A DNA stretch of 64,000 nt from PLA3 sp964592235 (GCA_964592235.1 CAZQCF010000011.1:35870-99869); one strand, 5' to 3'. Shown: positions 27,350-37,019, counted from the first letter of the stretch. Numbers and translations: made by a program. The notes: generated by a model from the sequence alone, not told the origin.

Positions 27350-28527
27350 GCAGTCGGCGCGTTTTCGCATTGGTGTTGGCAGCGGGGGCGAGCCGGCGCA
27401 TGGGCCGGCCGAAGCTGCTGCTGGAGTACGGCGACGGCACGATTCTCGAAGCCGTGCTTGACGCGGTGTTTGACTCGCCGCTGGACGGCGCGGCAATCGT
27501 CACGACGCCGGAGATCGAGACGCTGCTGCGGGATTCCGTCCCGCCCGACGTGGCGGTGGCGGTGAATCACGATGCCGATAGCGACATCATCACGTCCGTC
27601 AAGCTGGGCCTTTCGAAGGCCAAGACGCGTTTTCACCTGGCCGACGACGACGGCATCGTGGTACTGCCGGGCGACATGCCGGAGATCACGCCCGCAACGG
27701 TGTCGATGTGCGCCGAGATGTATCGAATGGCCAAACAGCCCCGGATGCTTGTCGCGACCTATCACGGCGTCCAGAGTTACCCGGTGATCCTGCCGTTCTC
27801 GCGCATGCTGGAAGTGTTTTACTGGGAGCGGCCGCGAGCGTTGGAGGATTTGTGGCAGCGGACGGGGGCGGACGTTCGCGAATTGCCGATCGGCATGGTT
27901 CCGCAGCCGATCGACGTGGACTCGCCGGAGGACTACGAGCGACTCCGTGCCGCCCACCTGGCAGGCGCCGGGCGGGCCGCGCCCGCGCCGCGATTAAGGT
28001 TGACCCGCGACGAAGACGCCGTGGAGCGCGATGTGAATTCCCCGAAGGATGGGAGCCTGGCGACGTCGGACGAATCCGCGGTGGGGCCTGGGCCGCGCGG
28101 CGACTGGCGCATCGCGATTGCGGAGCGCGAGGAAGAGATCGCGGCGTGCTGGCCGGTGATGGCGGAGCTTCGGCCGCACATTTCGGAAGAGGAGTTTGTC
28201 GCGCGAGTGCGGCGGCAGGGGGAGCATGGGTTTCGGTTGGCGTGGCTGGAAGCGGATGGCCGGGTGGTGAGTGTCGCGGGATTTCGGTTGAGCGAGAATC
28301 TGGCGTGGGGGCGGCATTTATACGTGGATGATCTCGTGACGGCGGCAGCGGCCCGGTCGCAGGGATACGGCGAAGCGCTGTTCAACTGGCTGGTGGAAGA
28401 GGCCCGGCGGCTCGACTGCGACGCGCTGCACCTTGACAGCGGCGTGCAACGCTTCGCGGCGCACCGGTTCTACCTCGCGATGCACATGGATATCACCTCG
28501 CATCATTTCGCGATCAAGCTCAAATGA
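27346..28527 (+). CDS. MobA/MocA-like nucleotidyltransferase fused to GNAT acetyltransferase
   Basis: 393 residues. Residues 6-205 are a GT-A nucleotidyltransferase: LVLAAGASRRMGRPKLLLEY with the nucleotide loop, VVLPGDMPEI (metal Asp) and PIDVDSPEDYERL at the end, closest to MocA-type molybdopterin cytidylyltransferases. After a linker (about 210-250), residues 255-393 are a GNAT domain with HLYVDDLVTAAAARSQGYGEALFNWL, the acetyl-CoA loop being RSQGYG. In MocA the domain activates Mo cofactor, but no molybdoenzyme is nearby. The fusion is unusual and may be lineage specific. Overlaps the preceding gene by four bases. Confidence 0.8.
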   Translation: MSSRRVFALVLAAGASRRMGRPKLLLEYGDGTILEAVLDAVFDSPLDGAAIVTTPEIETLLRDSVPPDVAVAVNHDADSDIITSVKLGLSKAKTRFHLADDDGIVVLPGDMPEITPATVSMCAEMYRMAKQPRMLVATYHGVQSYPVILPFSRMLEVFYWERPRALEDLWQRTGADVRELPIGMVPQPIDVDSPEDYERLRAAHLAGAGRAAPAPRLRLTRDEDAVERDVNSPKDGSLATSDESAVGPGPRGDWRIAIAEREEEIAACWPVMAELRPHISEEEFVARVRRQGEHGFRLAWLEADGRVVSVAGFRLSENLAWGRHLYVDDLVTAAAARSQGYGEALFNWLVEEARRLDCDALHLDSGVQRFAAHRFYLAMHMDITSHHFAIKLK

Positions 28528-28699
28528 CGCGATCGCAAATGAATTCGCGCGATTGACATTGCGCGAGCATGCAGCTTGCTTCCAGATACTCCCGCGTATC
28601 GGGGCCCGCTCGCTCGCGCTCGGGGCTGGGATTGGAACGCGCTCATTCGCGATGGATTCTGTTCAAGCAATTCCGGCTTGGTGCGGGAATCGATTCCCG

Positions 28700-30010
28700 T
28701 CATTCGTGGCGCAGGGCGTCGATGGGATGGAGGATGGCGGCCTTGAAGGCGGGGATGATCCCGAAGATGACTCCGACGAAGGCGGAGAAACCCAGCGCGA
28801 GGGCGACGGCCCACCAGGGGACGACGACCTCCACCATCATCGGGTGGCGCGTCGCAATCAGACAAATGGAGTAACCGAGGCCGACGCCGATCGCGCCGCC
28901 GACGGTGGCAAGCACGACGGCCTCGGTGAGAAACTGTGCGAGGATGTCTCGCCGCCGCGCGCCGACGCTCTTGCGCAGGCCGATCTCGCGCGTGCGCTCG
29001 GTGACGGACACCAGCATGACGTTCATGACGCCGATGCCGCCGACGATCAGGGAGATTCCCACGATGCCCGCGAGGACGCTCGTGGCGATCAGCCGGACGC
29101 GCTCGAAGTCGCGCAGGAACTCGTCCTGCCGGAAGAGCAGAAAATCATTGGGTTCGCCGGGGCCAAGTCCGTGCCGCTCGCGCAAGACACGCGTCACCTG
29201 CAGCGAACATTCCTCGACGTCCTTTTCATCGGTGCATTCGAGGGTGAAGGGCATGAAGTATTTCGAGAGCGGCGAGAGCTTCAGGGCCGTCGTGAACGGA
29301 ATGATGATGAGATCATCCTGCTTGTCGCCGAACATCGAGCCTTTCAATTCAAGCAGGCCGACCACGCGAAAACGCATGCTGTTGAGGAAGATGTGATCGC
29401 CGACGATGCGCTCGTCGCACTCGAGCCGCTTGAGCACGTCGCGCCCGATGACGCAGACGTATTGCCCGTGATCGACTTCCAGCGGGCTGAAGAATCGCCC
29501 CGCGTCGGTATAGAACCGGCGGATCGACTGAAACTCCTCGGTCGCGCCGCGCATCTTGACGTCGGTGAGGCGTCGTCTTCCGTACTCGACGGTCGCGGCC
29601 GAGAACACGAGCGGCGAAATCCGCCGGACCTTGTCGCAGCGCATGGCGACCTCGCGCACGTCGCCGACATCGAGCAGGACGCGGCCCATGAACATGCCGC
29701 GCTCGGCGTGCGGGTCGTACGGGAAGACAAACATCATGTTCGTGCCGAAGTTGCGAAGCGTGTTGGTCATGTAATCACCGAAGCCCTGCACCATCGAGAC
29801 GACGGTGATGGTGCTGGTGACGGCGATGATGATGCCGAGCGTGGTGAGAAAGGCGCGGGCCTTGTTGGCCCAGATCTGCGCCAGCGCGGTGAGCAGATTC
29901 TGCCAGTGACGCTCTCCGGCGGCGCCGAGGCGATCCATCAGGCCGGCGTGGTCGGCCGCGGGCCGGCGGGGCGGCGCGAGGGTCGATGGTTGAGCGGGGA
30001 GGGTCGTCAT
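28700..30010 (-). CDS. MacB-like ABC transporter permease (second)
   Basis: 436 residues. One N-terminal helix (about 50-70, FLTTLGIIIAVTSTITVVSM), a large periplasmic MacB_PCD domain (about 75-290) and three C-terminal helices of the FtsX fold, with SVTERTREIGLRKSVGARRRDIL as the coupling region and TVGGAIGVGLGY. Works as half of the exporter or mechanotransmitter encoded by this operon. It starts four bases after the first permease stops and is about 40 % similar to it by eye, so the pair is a tandem duplication that probably forms a heterodimer. Confidence 0.88.
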   Translation of the reverse strand: MTTLPAQPSTLAPPRRPAADHAGLMDRLGAAGERHWQNLLTALAQIWANKARAFLTTLGIIIAVTSTITVVSMVQGFGDYMTNTLRNFGTNMMFVFPYDPHAERGMFMGRVLLDVGDVREVAMRCDKVRRISPLVFSAATVEYGRRRLTDVKMRGATEEFQSIRRFYTDAGRFFSPLEVDHGQYVCVIGRDVLKRLECDERIVGDHIFLNSMRFRVVGLLELKGSMFGDKQDDLIIIPFTTALKLSPLSKYFMPFTLECTDEKDVEECSLQVTRVLRERHGLGPGEPNDFLLFRQDEFLRDFERVRLIATSVLAGIVGISLIVGGIGVMNVMLVSVTERTREIGLRKSVGARRRDILAQFLTEAVVLATVGGAIGVGLGYSICLIATRHPMMVEVVVPWWAVALALGFSAFVGVIFGIIPAFKAAILHPIDALRHE

Positions 30011-30014
30011 GCGA

Positions 30015-31343
30015 TTACTCGTGCCTCAACGCATCAATGGGGTGAAGGATGGCGGCCTTGAACGCGGGAATGATGCCGAAGAGGACTCCCGCGCCGGCGG
30101 AAAAGACCAGCGCCAGCGCCACCGACCAGAGCGGCACGGACAGATCGACCATGCTCGGGTGCATGCCGGCGATGAACGAGATGCCATATCCGATGGCGAT
30201 GCCGACCGCGCCGCCGATGGTGCTAAGCACCACGGCCTCGATGAGGAATTGCAGAAGGATATCGCGCCGGCGGCCACCCACGCTCTTGCGGAGGCCGATT
30301 TCGCGCGTGCGCTCGGTGACGGAGACGAGCATGACGTTCATGATGCCGATGCCGCCGACGAGCAGGGAAATGCTGACGATGCCCGCGAGGACGGCGGACG
30401 TAATGTTGCGAATCTTGGTGAACTCGCGCAGGGCCTGATCCTGTCGCTCGATTTCGAAGTCGTCGGGCTGGCCGGGGCGCAGTCGGTGGCGCTGACGGAG
30501 GATGCGTTTGATCTGCGCCTCGACGGCGTCGATTTTGTCCTCGCCGCTTGCTTCGGCGAGGAATCGAATGAGATCGCGCTGTTCAGGATACATGTCGAGC
30601 ATGGTCGAATAGGGAATCATGACGGTCAGGTCCTGATCGTCGCCCATGAAGCTGCCCTTGGCCTCGAGGATGCCCACGACGCGGAAGCGGCGGTCGGCGA
30701 TCTTGATACTGCCGCCTTCGATGCTCTCATCGATGTCGAGTCGCTTGAGCACGTTTCGCCCGACGACGCAAACGTCGCTGGCGCGGTCCACGTCGATCGG
30801 CCCGAAGAAGCGGCCGCGATCGACGTAGTAGTTTCGAATGACCTGGTAGTCCTGGGTGACGCCGCGCAGAGGGATACCGGTGACTTCCGCCTTGCCGCAG
30901 GAGACGCCGACCTCGGCATAGAGAAAGGGCGTGAGGCGCTTCAGGTCTTCGCAGTTGACGCGAATCGCGTTCACGTCGTCGAGCGTCATGCGGACCTGGT
31001 TGGTGCCGGTGATCTCCTGCTCCCAGCGCACATCGGGGCTGACGATCATGTATTGCGTGCCGTAACCGCGCAACATGCTGGTCATGTAATCGCCGAAGCC
31101 CTGCACGAACGTCACCACCACAATGATGGCGGTGACGGCGATGATGATGCCGAGCGTGGTGAGAAGGCTGCGCCCTTTGTTGGCCCAGATCTGGGTGAGC
31201 GCCGTGAGGACGCCCTGCATCGAGCGGCTCGCAAACGCGCCGGCCAGGAGCGCCGCGCGAACCAATCGGGATCGATGCGGCGATTCCGCTATATGGCCCG
31301 AACGCGGACAGGACGGCGGCGTGTGTGCGGTCTCGTGCGGCAT
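30015..31343 (-). CDS. MacB-like ABC transporter permease (first)
   Basis: 442 residues. Same architecture as its downstream paralogue: helix with LLTTLGIIIAVTAIIVVVTF, periplasmic MacB_PCD domain, and three C-terminal helices with SVTERTREIGLRKSVGGRRRDIL. The N-terminal 40 residues are His/Arg/Pro rich and cytoplasmic. The ATG at 31343 lies two bases after the ATPase stop, which supports it over an open frame reaching 31472 inside the ATPase gene. Confidence 0.88.
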   Translation of the reverse strand: MPHETAHTPPSCPRSGHIAESPHRSRLVRAALLAGAFASRSMQGVLTALTQIWANKGRSLLTTLGIIIAVTAIIVVVTFVQGFGDYMTSMLRGYGTQYMIVSPDVRWEQEITGTNQVRMTLDDVNAIRVNCEDLKRLTPFLYAEVGVSCGKAEVTGIPLRGVTQDYQVIRNYYVDRGRFFGPIDVDRASDVCVVGRNVLKRLDIDESIEGGSIKIADRRFRVVGILEAKGSFMGDDQDLTVMIPYSTMLDMYPEQRDLIRFLAEASGEDKIDAVEAQIKRILRQRHRLRPGQPDDFEIERQDQALREFTKIRNITSAVLAGIVSISLLVGGIGIMNVMLVSVTERTREIGLRKSVGGRRRDILLQFLIEAVVLSTIGGAVGIAIGYGISFIAGMHPSMVDLSVPLWSVALALVFSAGAGVLFGIIPAFKAAILHPIDALRHE

Positions 31344-31345
31344 GC

Positions 31346-32116
31346 TCACGCCCCTGTGGCGGCAGAGACCGCGGCGCCGATATGCGAAGGTGCGGTGGTT
31401 GACTCGATCATGCGGCCGGTCTGCTGATCGGAGGCGATCAGGCCGTCGCGCAACGTGATGATGCGTTTGCATCGGGCGGCGATATCGGCTTCGTGCGTAA
31501 CGATGATAATGGTCTGCCCGGAGAGATAGAGGCGATCGAAGACCGCCATGATTTCGTCGCCGGTGACGGTGTCGAGGTTCCCGGTAGGCTCGTCGGCGAG
31601 GATGATGTCGGGCTGCTGGGCGAGGGCGCGGGCGATGGCGACGCGCTGCTTCTGCCCGCCGGAGAGCTGATTGGGTCGGTGCTTGGCGCGGTCTTCGAGA
31701 CCGACGAGGCGCAGGGCGTCCATCGCGCGTTGCCGTCGGCGCGGCACCATCGCGTACATCAGCGGAAGCTGAACGTTCTTGAGCGCGGTGGTGCGCGGCA
31801 GCAGCTCGAAATTCTGGAAAACGAATCCGATCTGACGCCCGCGGATTCGCGCGAGGCCGGACTGCGAGAGCCGGGAGACATCGCGGCCGTTGAGGAAATA
31901 GTTGCCGCGCGTGGGGATGTCGAGGCAGCCGAGGATGTTCATCAGCGTGCTCTTGCCCGAGCCGCTGGGCCCCATGATGGCGACGTACTCGTTTTCGCCG
32001 ATGGTGAGCGTGACGCCGCGCAGGGCGTGGACCAGTTCGGTGCCGACGCGGTAGACCTTTTCGAGGTCGCGCAGCTCGATCAAGGCGCTGGGGTCGTTTG
32101 GTTGGTCGGTTTCCAT
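31346..32116 (-). CDS. ABC transporter ATP-binding protein (MacB/LolD type)
   Basis: 256 residues. Walker A GPSGSGKSTLMN, Q-loop region GFVFQNFELLPR, signature LSGGQKQRVAIARAL, Walker B ILADEPTGNLD and switch His IVTHEAD are all intact. LGCLDIPTRG after Walker A is typical of the MacB/LolD/FtsE group that drives mechanotransmission or lipoprotein/peptide export. The C-terminal 30 residues after IASDQQTGR are extra. ATG at 32116 taken rather than a TTG one codon upstream. 39 bases after the adaptor gene. Confidence 0.92.
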   Translation of the reverse strand: METDQPNDPSALIELRDLEKVYRVGTELVHALRGVTLTIGENEYVAIMGPSGSGKSTLMNILGCLDIPTRGNYFLNGRDVSRLSQSGLARIRGRQIGFVFQNFELLPRTTALKNVQLPLMYAMVPRRRQRAMDALRLVGLEDRAKHRPNQLSGGQKQRVAIARALAQQPDIILADEPTGNLDTVTGDEIMAVFDRLYLSGQTIIIVTHEADIAARCKRIITLRDGLIASDQQTGRMIESTTAPSHIGAAVSAATGA

Positions 32117-32155
32117 CAAGTGGGTTCCGGCTTCGCGCAGGGCGAAGTGAATGGG

Positions 32156-33541
32156 TCAGCCTTGTCCGTTGGCGGTCGCGGCCGACGCACTCTTGTCCGC
32201 CGTGTCTTTCGCATCCTTATCCGCTACGTGTGTCTTGGTCTCCGGCGGCGGGGCTGACTCCGCGAGTTTCTTCTTTTCTTCCTCCGGCAGCGAAACCTTT
32301 CGGGCGTCCTTGAGCTGATCGAGGCTGCGATACGGGCCGGTGATGACGACGTCGGTCGGCTGGATGCCGCTGACCAGTTCGACGCGGCGCGTGTCGGCGA
32401 TTCCCGGCTCGACAAAGCGCACGCGGGCCAACTCGCCGTCGAGGACGTAGACCACTTTCAAGTACTGCGCGGCACGAGCGCGGTCGGAAATGTCCGTGGT
32501 CGTTTGTTTGGCGTCATACTCCTTAACTAGATCGGGCGGCAGCTCCTTGCGCATGCGGTGCACGATGGCCTCGACCGGAATCGTGACCGTGTCGGTCTTG
32601 TGATCGACCTCGATCTCGACGTTGGCCGTCATGCCGGGGCGGATGCGCTCGTCGTTCGAGAGAATCTCGCAGAGCGTCTCAAAGGTAACCACGTCGCGGC
32701 CTTCCTGTTTGGTGCTCTTCGCGGCGACGCGCAGGACTTTGGCCGGTACAGGGTTTTCCTGGTCGGCCTGGAGATAGACGCGGGCCTTCTGCCCCTCCTT
32801 CACCAGCGGCACGTCCACTTCGTCCACGCGCGCCCGCACCTGCATGCGTGACAGATCGCTGACCGTCATGATGACCGTGCCGGGGTTGTTCATCGTGCCG
32901 GTCACGACGACCTCGCCGATCTTCGCGTCGAGTCGTGAGACGATGCCGTCGATCGGCGAGCGAATCACGGTGCGGTCCAGGTCGTCTTTCACGCGTTTCA
33001 GGGCGGCCTGGGCCTCGAGAATCTCCTGCTTGCGCATTTCGCACAGCGCCTTGGTCTTTTTCAGGATGGTGATGTAATCGTGACGCTCCTTGTCGCTCGT
33101 GGCTTCGGCCTCGGCCAGCCGCAACTGCCAGCGGTAGTCGCGCTCGGCCTTTTCCAGTTCCGCTTCGGAGTCGATCATCGCCGCCTGGAGCCGGGCGATG
33201 CGCGCTTCGCATGACTGCACCTCGGCGCGGAGCAGATCTTCCTTCAACCGGCAGAGCAGATCGCCCTTCTTGACGACGGAGCCCTCCTCGACGGGCATCT
33301 CCTCGATTTTCGCGACAATCTCGGAGCTGATCTCGACTTCCAGCGTCGCTTCTACGTCGCCCGGCGCCTGCACGAGGCGCGTTATGTCCTGCTTCACCGG
33401 TCGCGTGACAAACACGGTCAGCGGAATCTCCTCGGCGACGTTGATGAGCGGCTTGTCATCGGCGCCGCGGCGGAAGCTGCCCAACGCGAAGACGCCGCCG
33501 ACCACGCCGACGATGACCAGAAGTGTTACGTATTTCCTCAT
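32156..33541 (-). CDS. periplasmic adaptor (HlyD/MacA family)
   Basis: 461 residues. N-terminal membrane anchor (about 4-21), lipoyl half-motif PGDVEATLEVEISSEIVAKI, a coiled-coil hairpin (about 100-190, rich in Glu/Ala/Lys), second lipoyl half VIRSPIDGIVSRLDAKIGE, beta-barrel and membrane-proximal domains to about 400, then a Lys/Glu/Ala tail (about 410-461). Links the inner-membrane ABC permease to an outer-membrane channel; no TolC-like gene is in the window. AAAGG lies upstream of the ATG. Second gene of the efflux operon. Confidence 0.9.
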   Translation of the reverse strand: MRKYVTLLVIVGVVGGVFALGSFRRGADDKPLINVAEEIPLTVFVTRPVKQDITRLVQAPGDVEATLEVEISSEIVAKIEEMPVEEGSVVKKGDLLCRLKEDLLRAEVQSCEARIARLQAAMIDSEAELEKAERDYRWQLRLAEAEATSDKERHDYITILKKTKALCEMRKQEILEAQAALKRVKDDLDRTVIRSPIDGIVSRLDAKIGEVVVTGTMNNPGTVIMTVSDLSRMQVRARVDEVDVPLVKEGQKARVYLQADQENPVPAKVLRVAAKSTKQEGRDVVTFETLCEILSNDERIRPGMTANVEIEVDHKTDTVTIPVEAIVHRMRKELPPDLVKEYDAKQTTTDISDRARAAQYLKVVYVLDGELARVRFVEPGIADTRRVELVSGIQPTDVVITGPYRSLDQLKDARKVSLPEEEKKKLAESAPPPETKTHVADKDAKDTADKSASAATANGQG

Positions 33542-33560
33542 CGATAAACCTTTCTTCCGA

Positions 33561-34304
33561 TCAGGCCGCCATCATCGCGCCGGCCGTCCGCAGCGCCGCG
33601 CCCAGCACGAAGAGCGTGATGCAGACGGTCAGGGCCGCCCGGCGCGACAATTGTTGTGTTACGGTGACGCCAAGATAGACGACGATCCAGTACCAGATGA
33701 CCATCGGGTCGATCCCGGCGAGATACGGCGCCTTGCCCGGCGGAAGCAGCATGTCCAGCGACGTGCCGACCTGCGTGGTGCGATAAGCCAGCATCATCAG
33801 CAGTTGCAACACTTCTCCCGCGAGATCGATGAACCCGGCGAAGACGCAGATGTTCATCAGCGTGTGATACTCCGGTTTGCGGCCCGTCAGGGCGACGGCG
33901 GCGAAAAGCATCGACGAGACAAACAGAATCGATACGAGCAGTGAGACCGGTGTCGCGACGATGGCCTTCAGGCGGCCGACGAGCTTCATGAACTCGCCGT
34001 TCTTTCGGACGCTGTCCATGTCGTCCCGCAGGGCGACGCGGTCCACGAGGTCGCGCTGCGCTGACTCCAGCACGGCCAGCTCGCGCTCGGTCTGCTGATC
34101 GACGACGCGATCCACCAGTCCGGTCTGCACGCGCAGATAACCGACCAGGGTGACGAAGATGAGCAGGGCCGCCAGGGGCCATGCGTACGTCGCCGTGTCC
34201 TCAACCCTTCGAAAGAGCGCTGCCGGCGCAGCGATAACCAGCGGGGCATCGGCCAGCCCGGGTCGGCGGGACTCCTCATGACCTGTAACTTCTGCTAGTT
34301 CCAA
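33561..34304 (-). CDS. YIP1-family membrane protein
   Basis: 247 residues with about five hydrophobic segments (about 43-58, 120-138, 150-170, 195-215, 222-245). LPPGKAPYLAGIDPMVIWYWIV and the order of helices fit the bacterial Yip1 domain. Start is a TTG (34304) with no clear Shine-Dalgarno, so the true start may differ. It precedes the adaptor gene by 19 bases, making it the first gene of the efflux operon; YIP1 proteins are frequent partners of MacAB-like operons in planctomycetes, role unknown. Confidence 0.75.
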   Translation of the reverse strand: MELAEVTGHEESRRPGLADAPLVIAAPAALFRRVEDTATYAWPLAALLIFVTLVGYLRVQTGLVDRVVDQQTERELAVLESAQRDLVDRVALRDDMDSVRKNGEFMKLVGRLKAIVATPVSLLVSILFVSSMLFAAVALTGRKPEYHTLMNICVFAGFIDLAGEVLQLLMMLAYRTTQVGTSLDMLLPPGKAPYLAGIDPMVIWYWIVVYLGVTVTQQLSRRAALTVCITLFVLGAALRTAGAMMAA

Positions 34305-34450
34305 GTTTTAGCGATGCTCCACCGGTCGGCCGACAGGGGCCGCCACTCAACACAACGGAATCCAGTCCCTATTACTTCGCGATCAATGGCCATTTATTTG
34401 GCGGCGATCCCCCTGAAGTGATACCTTGAGCGGTGGAACTTCCTGCCGGT

Positions 34451-35527
34451 TCAGAAGAACGCCTTGGCAAGCTTGAGGATTCCCTGCTTCCACGGGACGC
34501 GATGGCTGACGCCGCTGGCGCCCTCGAATTTGTGCAGGTTGGCCAGGTACCAGCGGTAGTTGCGAACCAGGGCGTCCTTGTTGGAGTACTTCGGCTTGAA
34601 CCCGAGCACGCGCTCGGCCTTTTCGATCGAGACAAACGAATCTTTCGAGGCTGTCTCGTACACCCACTTGTAAAGCGGCGACAACCGGAGCAGTTCCAGA
34701 AAGCGCAGCGTCCAGATCATCGGCGCGGCCGGAAATCCGCGGATCTTCTTGCCGAAGCCGGCGGCGTCGAGTACGGCCTGGTAATCTTCGCCCATGGTCG
34801 TGAATTCTCTCGCGCCGATGTTAAACACGTCGTTTACGCGCGTTTTGTCCAGCGTCATACACAGGTGGATCGCATCGCACAAGTCTTCTACGTCGAGCAA
34901 CTGGTAGCGGTTCTTGCCGTTTCCGATCATCGGGAAGCCGCGGCCATCCTTGGCCCAGTCGTAAAACAGGGCGAAGACGCCGAGCCGCTCGGGGCCGATG
35001 AAGGACTTCGGGCGAATGATGGGGATGCACAGGCCCTTGGCGCGGAATTCGAGGCAGACCTGCTCGGCGCGGACCTTGGCCTCGCCGTAGGGGCCGACGC
35101 CATATTGACGGTCGTCTTCTAGTAGGGGGTGGTGGTCGGGGATGCCGTACACAGCGGTCGAGGAGATGTGCACGGCGCGATCGACGCCGGCATTCAGCGC
35201 GGCCTGCATGACGTTGCGCGTGCCGTCGATGTCGGTCGTGAGAATGTCCTGCTTGGTATAAAGCGGCAGGGCGGCGGCGCAGTGGACAACCATTCCGCAG
35301 CCGGCGATGGCCTCGCGCACGGTGGAAAGGTTGCGAATGTCGCCGCGGACCTCACGAATGCGCGGGAGTGCGTCAGCGTAATCAAACGGGGCAAAATCGA
35401 GCGAGGTGATTTCGTAGCCTCGTTCGAGCAGGTAGCGAATCAGGTTGATGCCGAGGAATCCCGCGCCGCCGGTAATGAGCACGCGGGGCCTGGGAGACGA
35501 CGAGTTCGCGATGGCTGGGTCGGTCAT
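34451..35527 (-). CDS. NAD-dependent epimerase/dehydratase (SDR)
   Basis: 358 residues. Extended SDR: nucleotide loop VLITGGAGFLGINL (about 16-29), SLDFAPFD acidic strand end for NAD, catalytic region ISSTAVYGIPDHHP and YGEAKVRAE (YxxxK), IRPKSFIGPERLG. The C-terminal part matches sugar-nucleotide epimerases or sterol dehydrogenase-like enzymes; substrate uncertain. ATG at 35527 chosen from the family start; the frame is open 74 residues further into the kinase gene. 88 bases after the kinase stop. Confidence 0.85.
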   Translation of the reverse strand: MTDPAIANSSSPRPRVLITGGAGFLGINLIRYLLERGYEITSLDFAPFDYADALPRIREVRGDIRNLSTVREAIAGCGMVVHCAAALPLYTKQDILTTDIDGTRNVMQAALNAGVDRAVHISSTAVYGIPDHHPLLEDDRQYGVGPYGEAKVRAEQVCLEFRAKGLCIPIIRPKSFIGPERLGVFALFYDWAKDGRGFPMIGNGKNRYQLLDVEDLCDAIHLCMTLDKTRVNDVFNIGAREFTTMGEDYQAVLDAAGFGKKIRGFPAAPMIWTLRFLELLRLSPLYKWVYETASKDSFVSIEKAERVLGFKPKYSNKDALVRNYRWYLANLHKFEGASGVSHRVPWKQGILKLAKAFF

Positions 35528-35615
35528 GGTTGGTGATGGGTTGTGCGACGCTCTGGCGATGGTCAAGGTTCGCCATGATATCGCGCGGGGTGAATTAACG
35601 CCACGGTGGAGCCGG

Positions 35616-36881
35616 TTAGTAAAGGAGCCACCAGAGGAACGCGATGAAAATCGCGGTGGCCGCAGCGCCGGCAACGGCGAAGACCGCTTCGCGCGATAAC
35701 CAGCGTCGTGACCGCCTGGCGCGCGCGGCATCGAGCAACAGCGTGACATCCTGACCGCTTGGCGCGAGCGCGCGAAGCAGATCCGCCGCCAGCGATTCTG
35801 CGGACTGATAGCGGTCGGCCGGATCGGCCTGAAGGCATTGCACGATGACGTCGCGCAGACGAGGCGGCCAGCCAGGCGGCAGCTCGTCGGCGCGAATGCT
35901 CCTGGCCTCGGCCTGCATGCGCACCATGGCGCTGCGCGTGGCGGCGCGGATCAATCGCTGCTTGGTGAGCGCGTAGTAGGCGACGAGTCCCAGTCCGTAG
36001 ATATCGCTGGCCGGGGTGGCCTTCTCGCCGCGCGCGACTTCGGGGCTGATCCATCCCGGCGTGCCCAGTGCCTTTTCCGAAAGCTCGGCGACGCCCTCGA
36101 CCGTGGAGACGTCTGCGAGTCCGAAGTCGGTGACTTTCACCTGGCCGCGCCGGTCGATCATGATGTTGCCGGGTTTCACGTCGCGGTGGACGATGCCGAG
36201 CGCGTGGCCGGCGGCGAGGGCGCGGGCGGCGTGTGCAATGATGTAAATCGCCTGATTCGCCGGGAGCGGTCCGGCGGACTCGACCAGATGGCCGAGCGTG
36301 ACGCCCTGCACGCGTTCCATCACAAAGTAGTGCAATCCATCCTGTTGATCGACTTCGTGAATGGTGACGATGTTCGGGTGTTGCAACTTCGCGGCGATGC
36401 GCGCTTCCTGAAGGAACATCCGCAGGCCGATCGTCTCGCGCGAAGCATCCGTGCGACGCGGCAGCATCTTGATCGCCACGACGCGATCGAGCGTCGGATC
36501 GACGGCTTCGTACACATTGCCCATCGCGCCCTGGCCGAGTACGGACTTGATGCGGTACTTGCCGAGCATGCGGCCGACCCACTCACCGGGCGGGGCCTGG
36601 GGCGTGGGGACGAGGTCCTTCACCATGCCGGCGACGGTCGAGGCATGATCCGCCGCGTTCAGGACGGTGGACCCGATCTGCTGCCACGGCTGGGCGGCCT
36701 CTTCGAGGGCGCCGGTTATTTCCTGGACGGTCTTGGATGTATCGCGCCAGACGTGGCCGCAGTGTCGGCACTTGATTCGCCGGCCGACGACGTTGCGCGT
36801 GGGGACGTACCGCGCCTTGCATTGCGGGCAGACAAGCCGACGGGGCCCGGGGGATTGAGATGATGACGATGCGTCGGTCAT
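35616..36881 (-). CDS. serine/threonine protein kinase with zinc ribbon and C-terminal TM
   Basis: 421 residues. Residues 17-45 form a zinc ribbon (VCPQCKARY ... IKCRHCGHVW), then a linker, then a Hanks-type kinase (about 108-385): GQGAMGNVYEA, AIKML, HRDVKPGNIM, DFGLAD, GTPGWISPEVARG. The HRD/DFG set is intact, so it should be active. A single helix at about 400-420 anchors it, leaving only a short tail outside, so sensing must occur in the cytoplasm or via the zinc ribbon. Planctomycetes have many such kinases. Divergent from the 37020 gene. Confidence 0.92.
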   Translation of the reverse strand: MTDASSSSQSPGPRRLVCPQCKARYVPTRNVVGRRIKCRHCGHVWRDTSKTVQEITGALEEAAQPWQQIGSTVLNAADHASTVAGMVKDLVPTPQAPPGEWVGRMLGKYRIKSVLGQGAMGNVYEAVDPTLDRVVAIKMLPRRTDASRETIGLRMFLQEARIAAKLQHPNIVTIHEVDQQDGLHYFVMERVQGVTLGHLVESAGPLPANQAIYIIAHAARALAAGHALGIVHRDVKPGNIMIDRRGQVKVTDFGLADVSTVEGVAELSEKALGTPGWISPEVARGEKATPASDIYGLGLVAYYALTKQRLIRAATRSAMVRMQAEARSIRADELPPGWPPRLRDVIVQCLQADPADRYQSAESLAADLLRALAPSGQDVTLLLDAARARRSRRWLSREAVFAVAGAAATAIFIAFLWWLLY

Positions 36882-37019
36882 GTTGCCGCTTCGTCGATTG
36901 CTCGCGCAATCGGCTCTTAGTTGCTAATGCGAAGATTCCTGCTTACACGACGACCCGGTGAAGTATATCGGCAGCGGGGGAGATCGCTTTATGCGTCAAT
37001 TTGTTATGATGCGATGGAA

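Noticed and set aside
28433..31427. Two long plus-strand open frames opposite the ABC permeases
   Set aside because: Asp/His-rich shadow sequences; the permeases on the minus strand have full family signatures.
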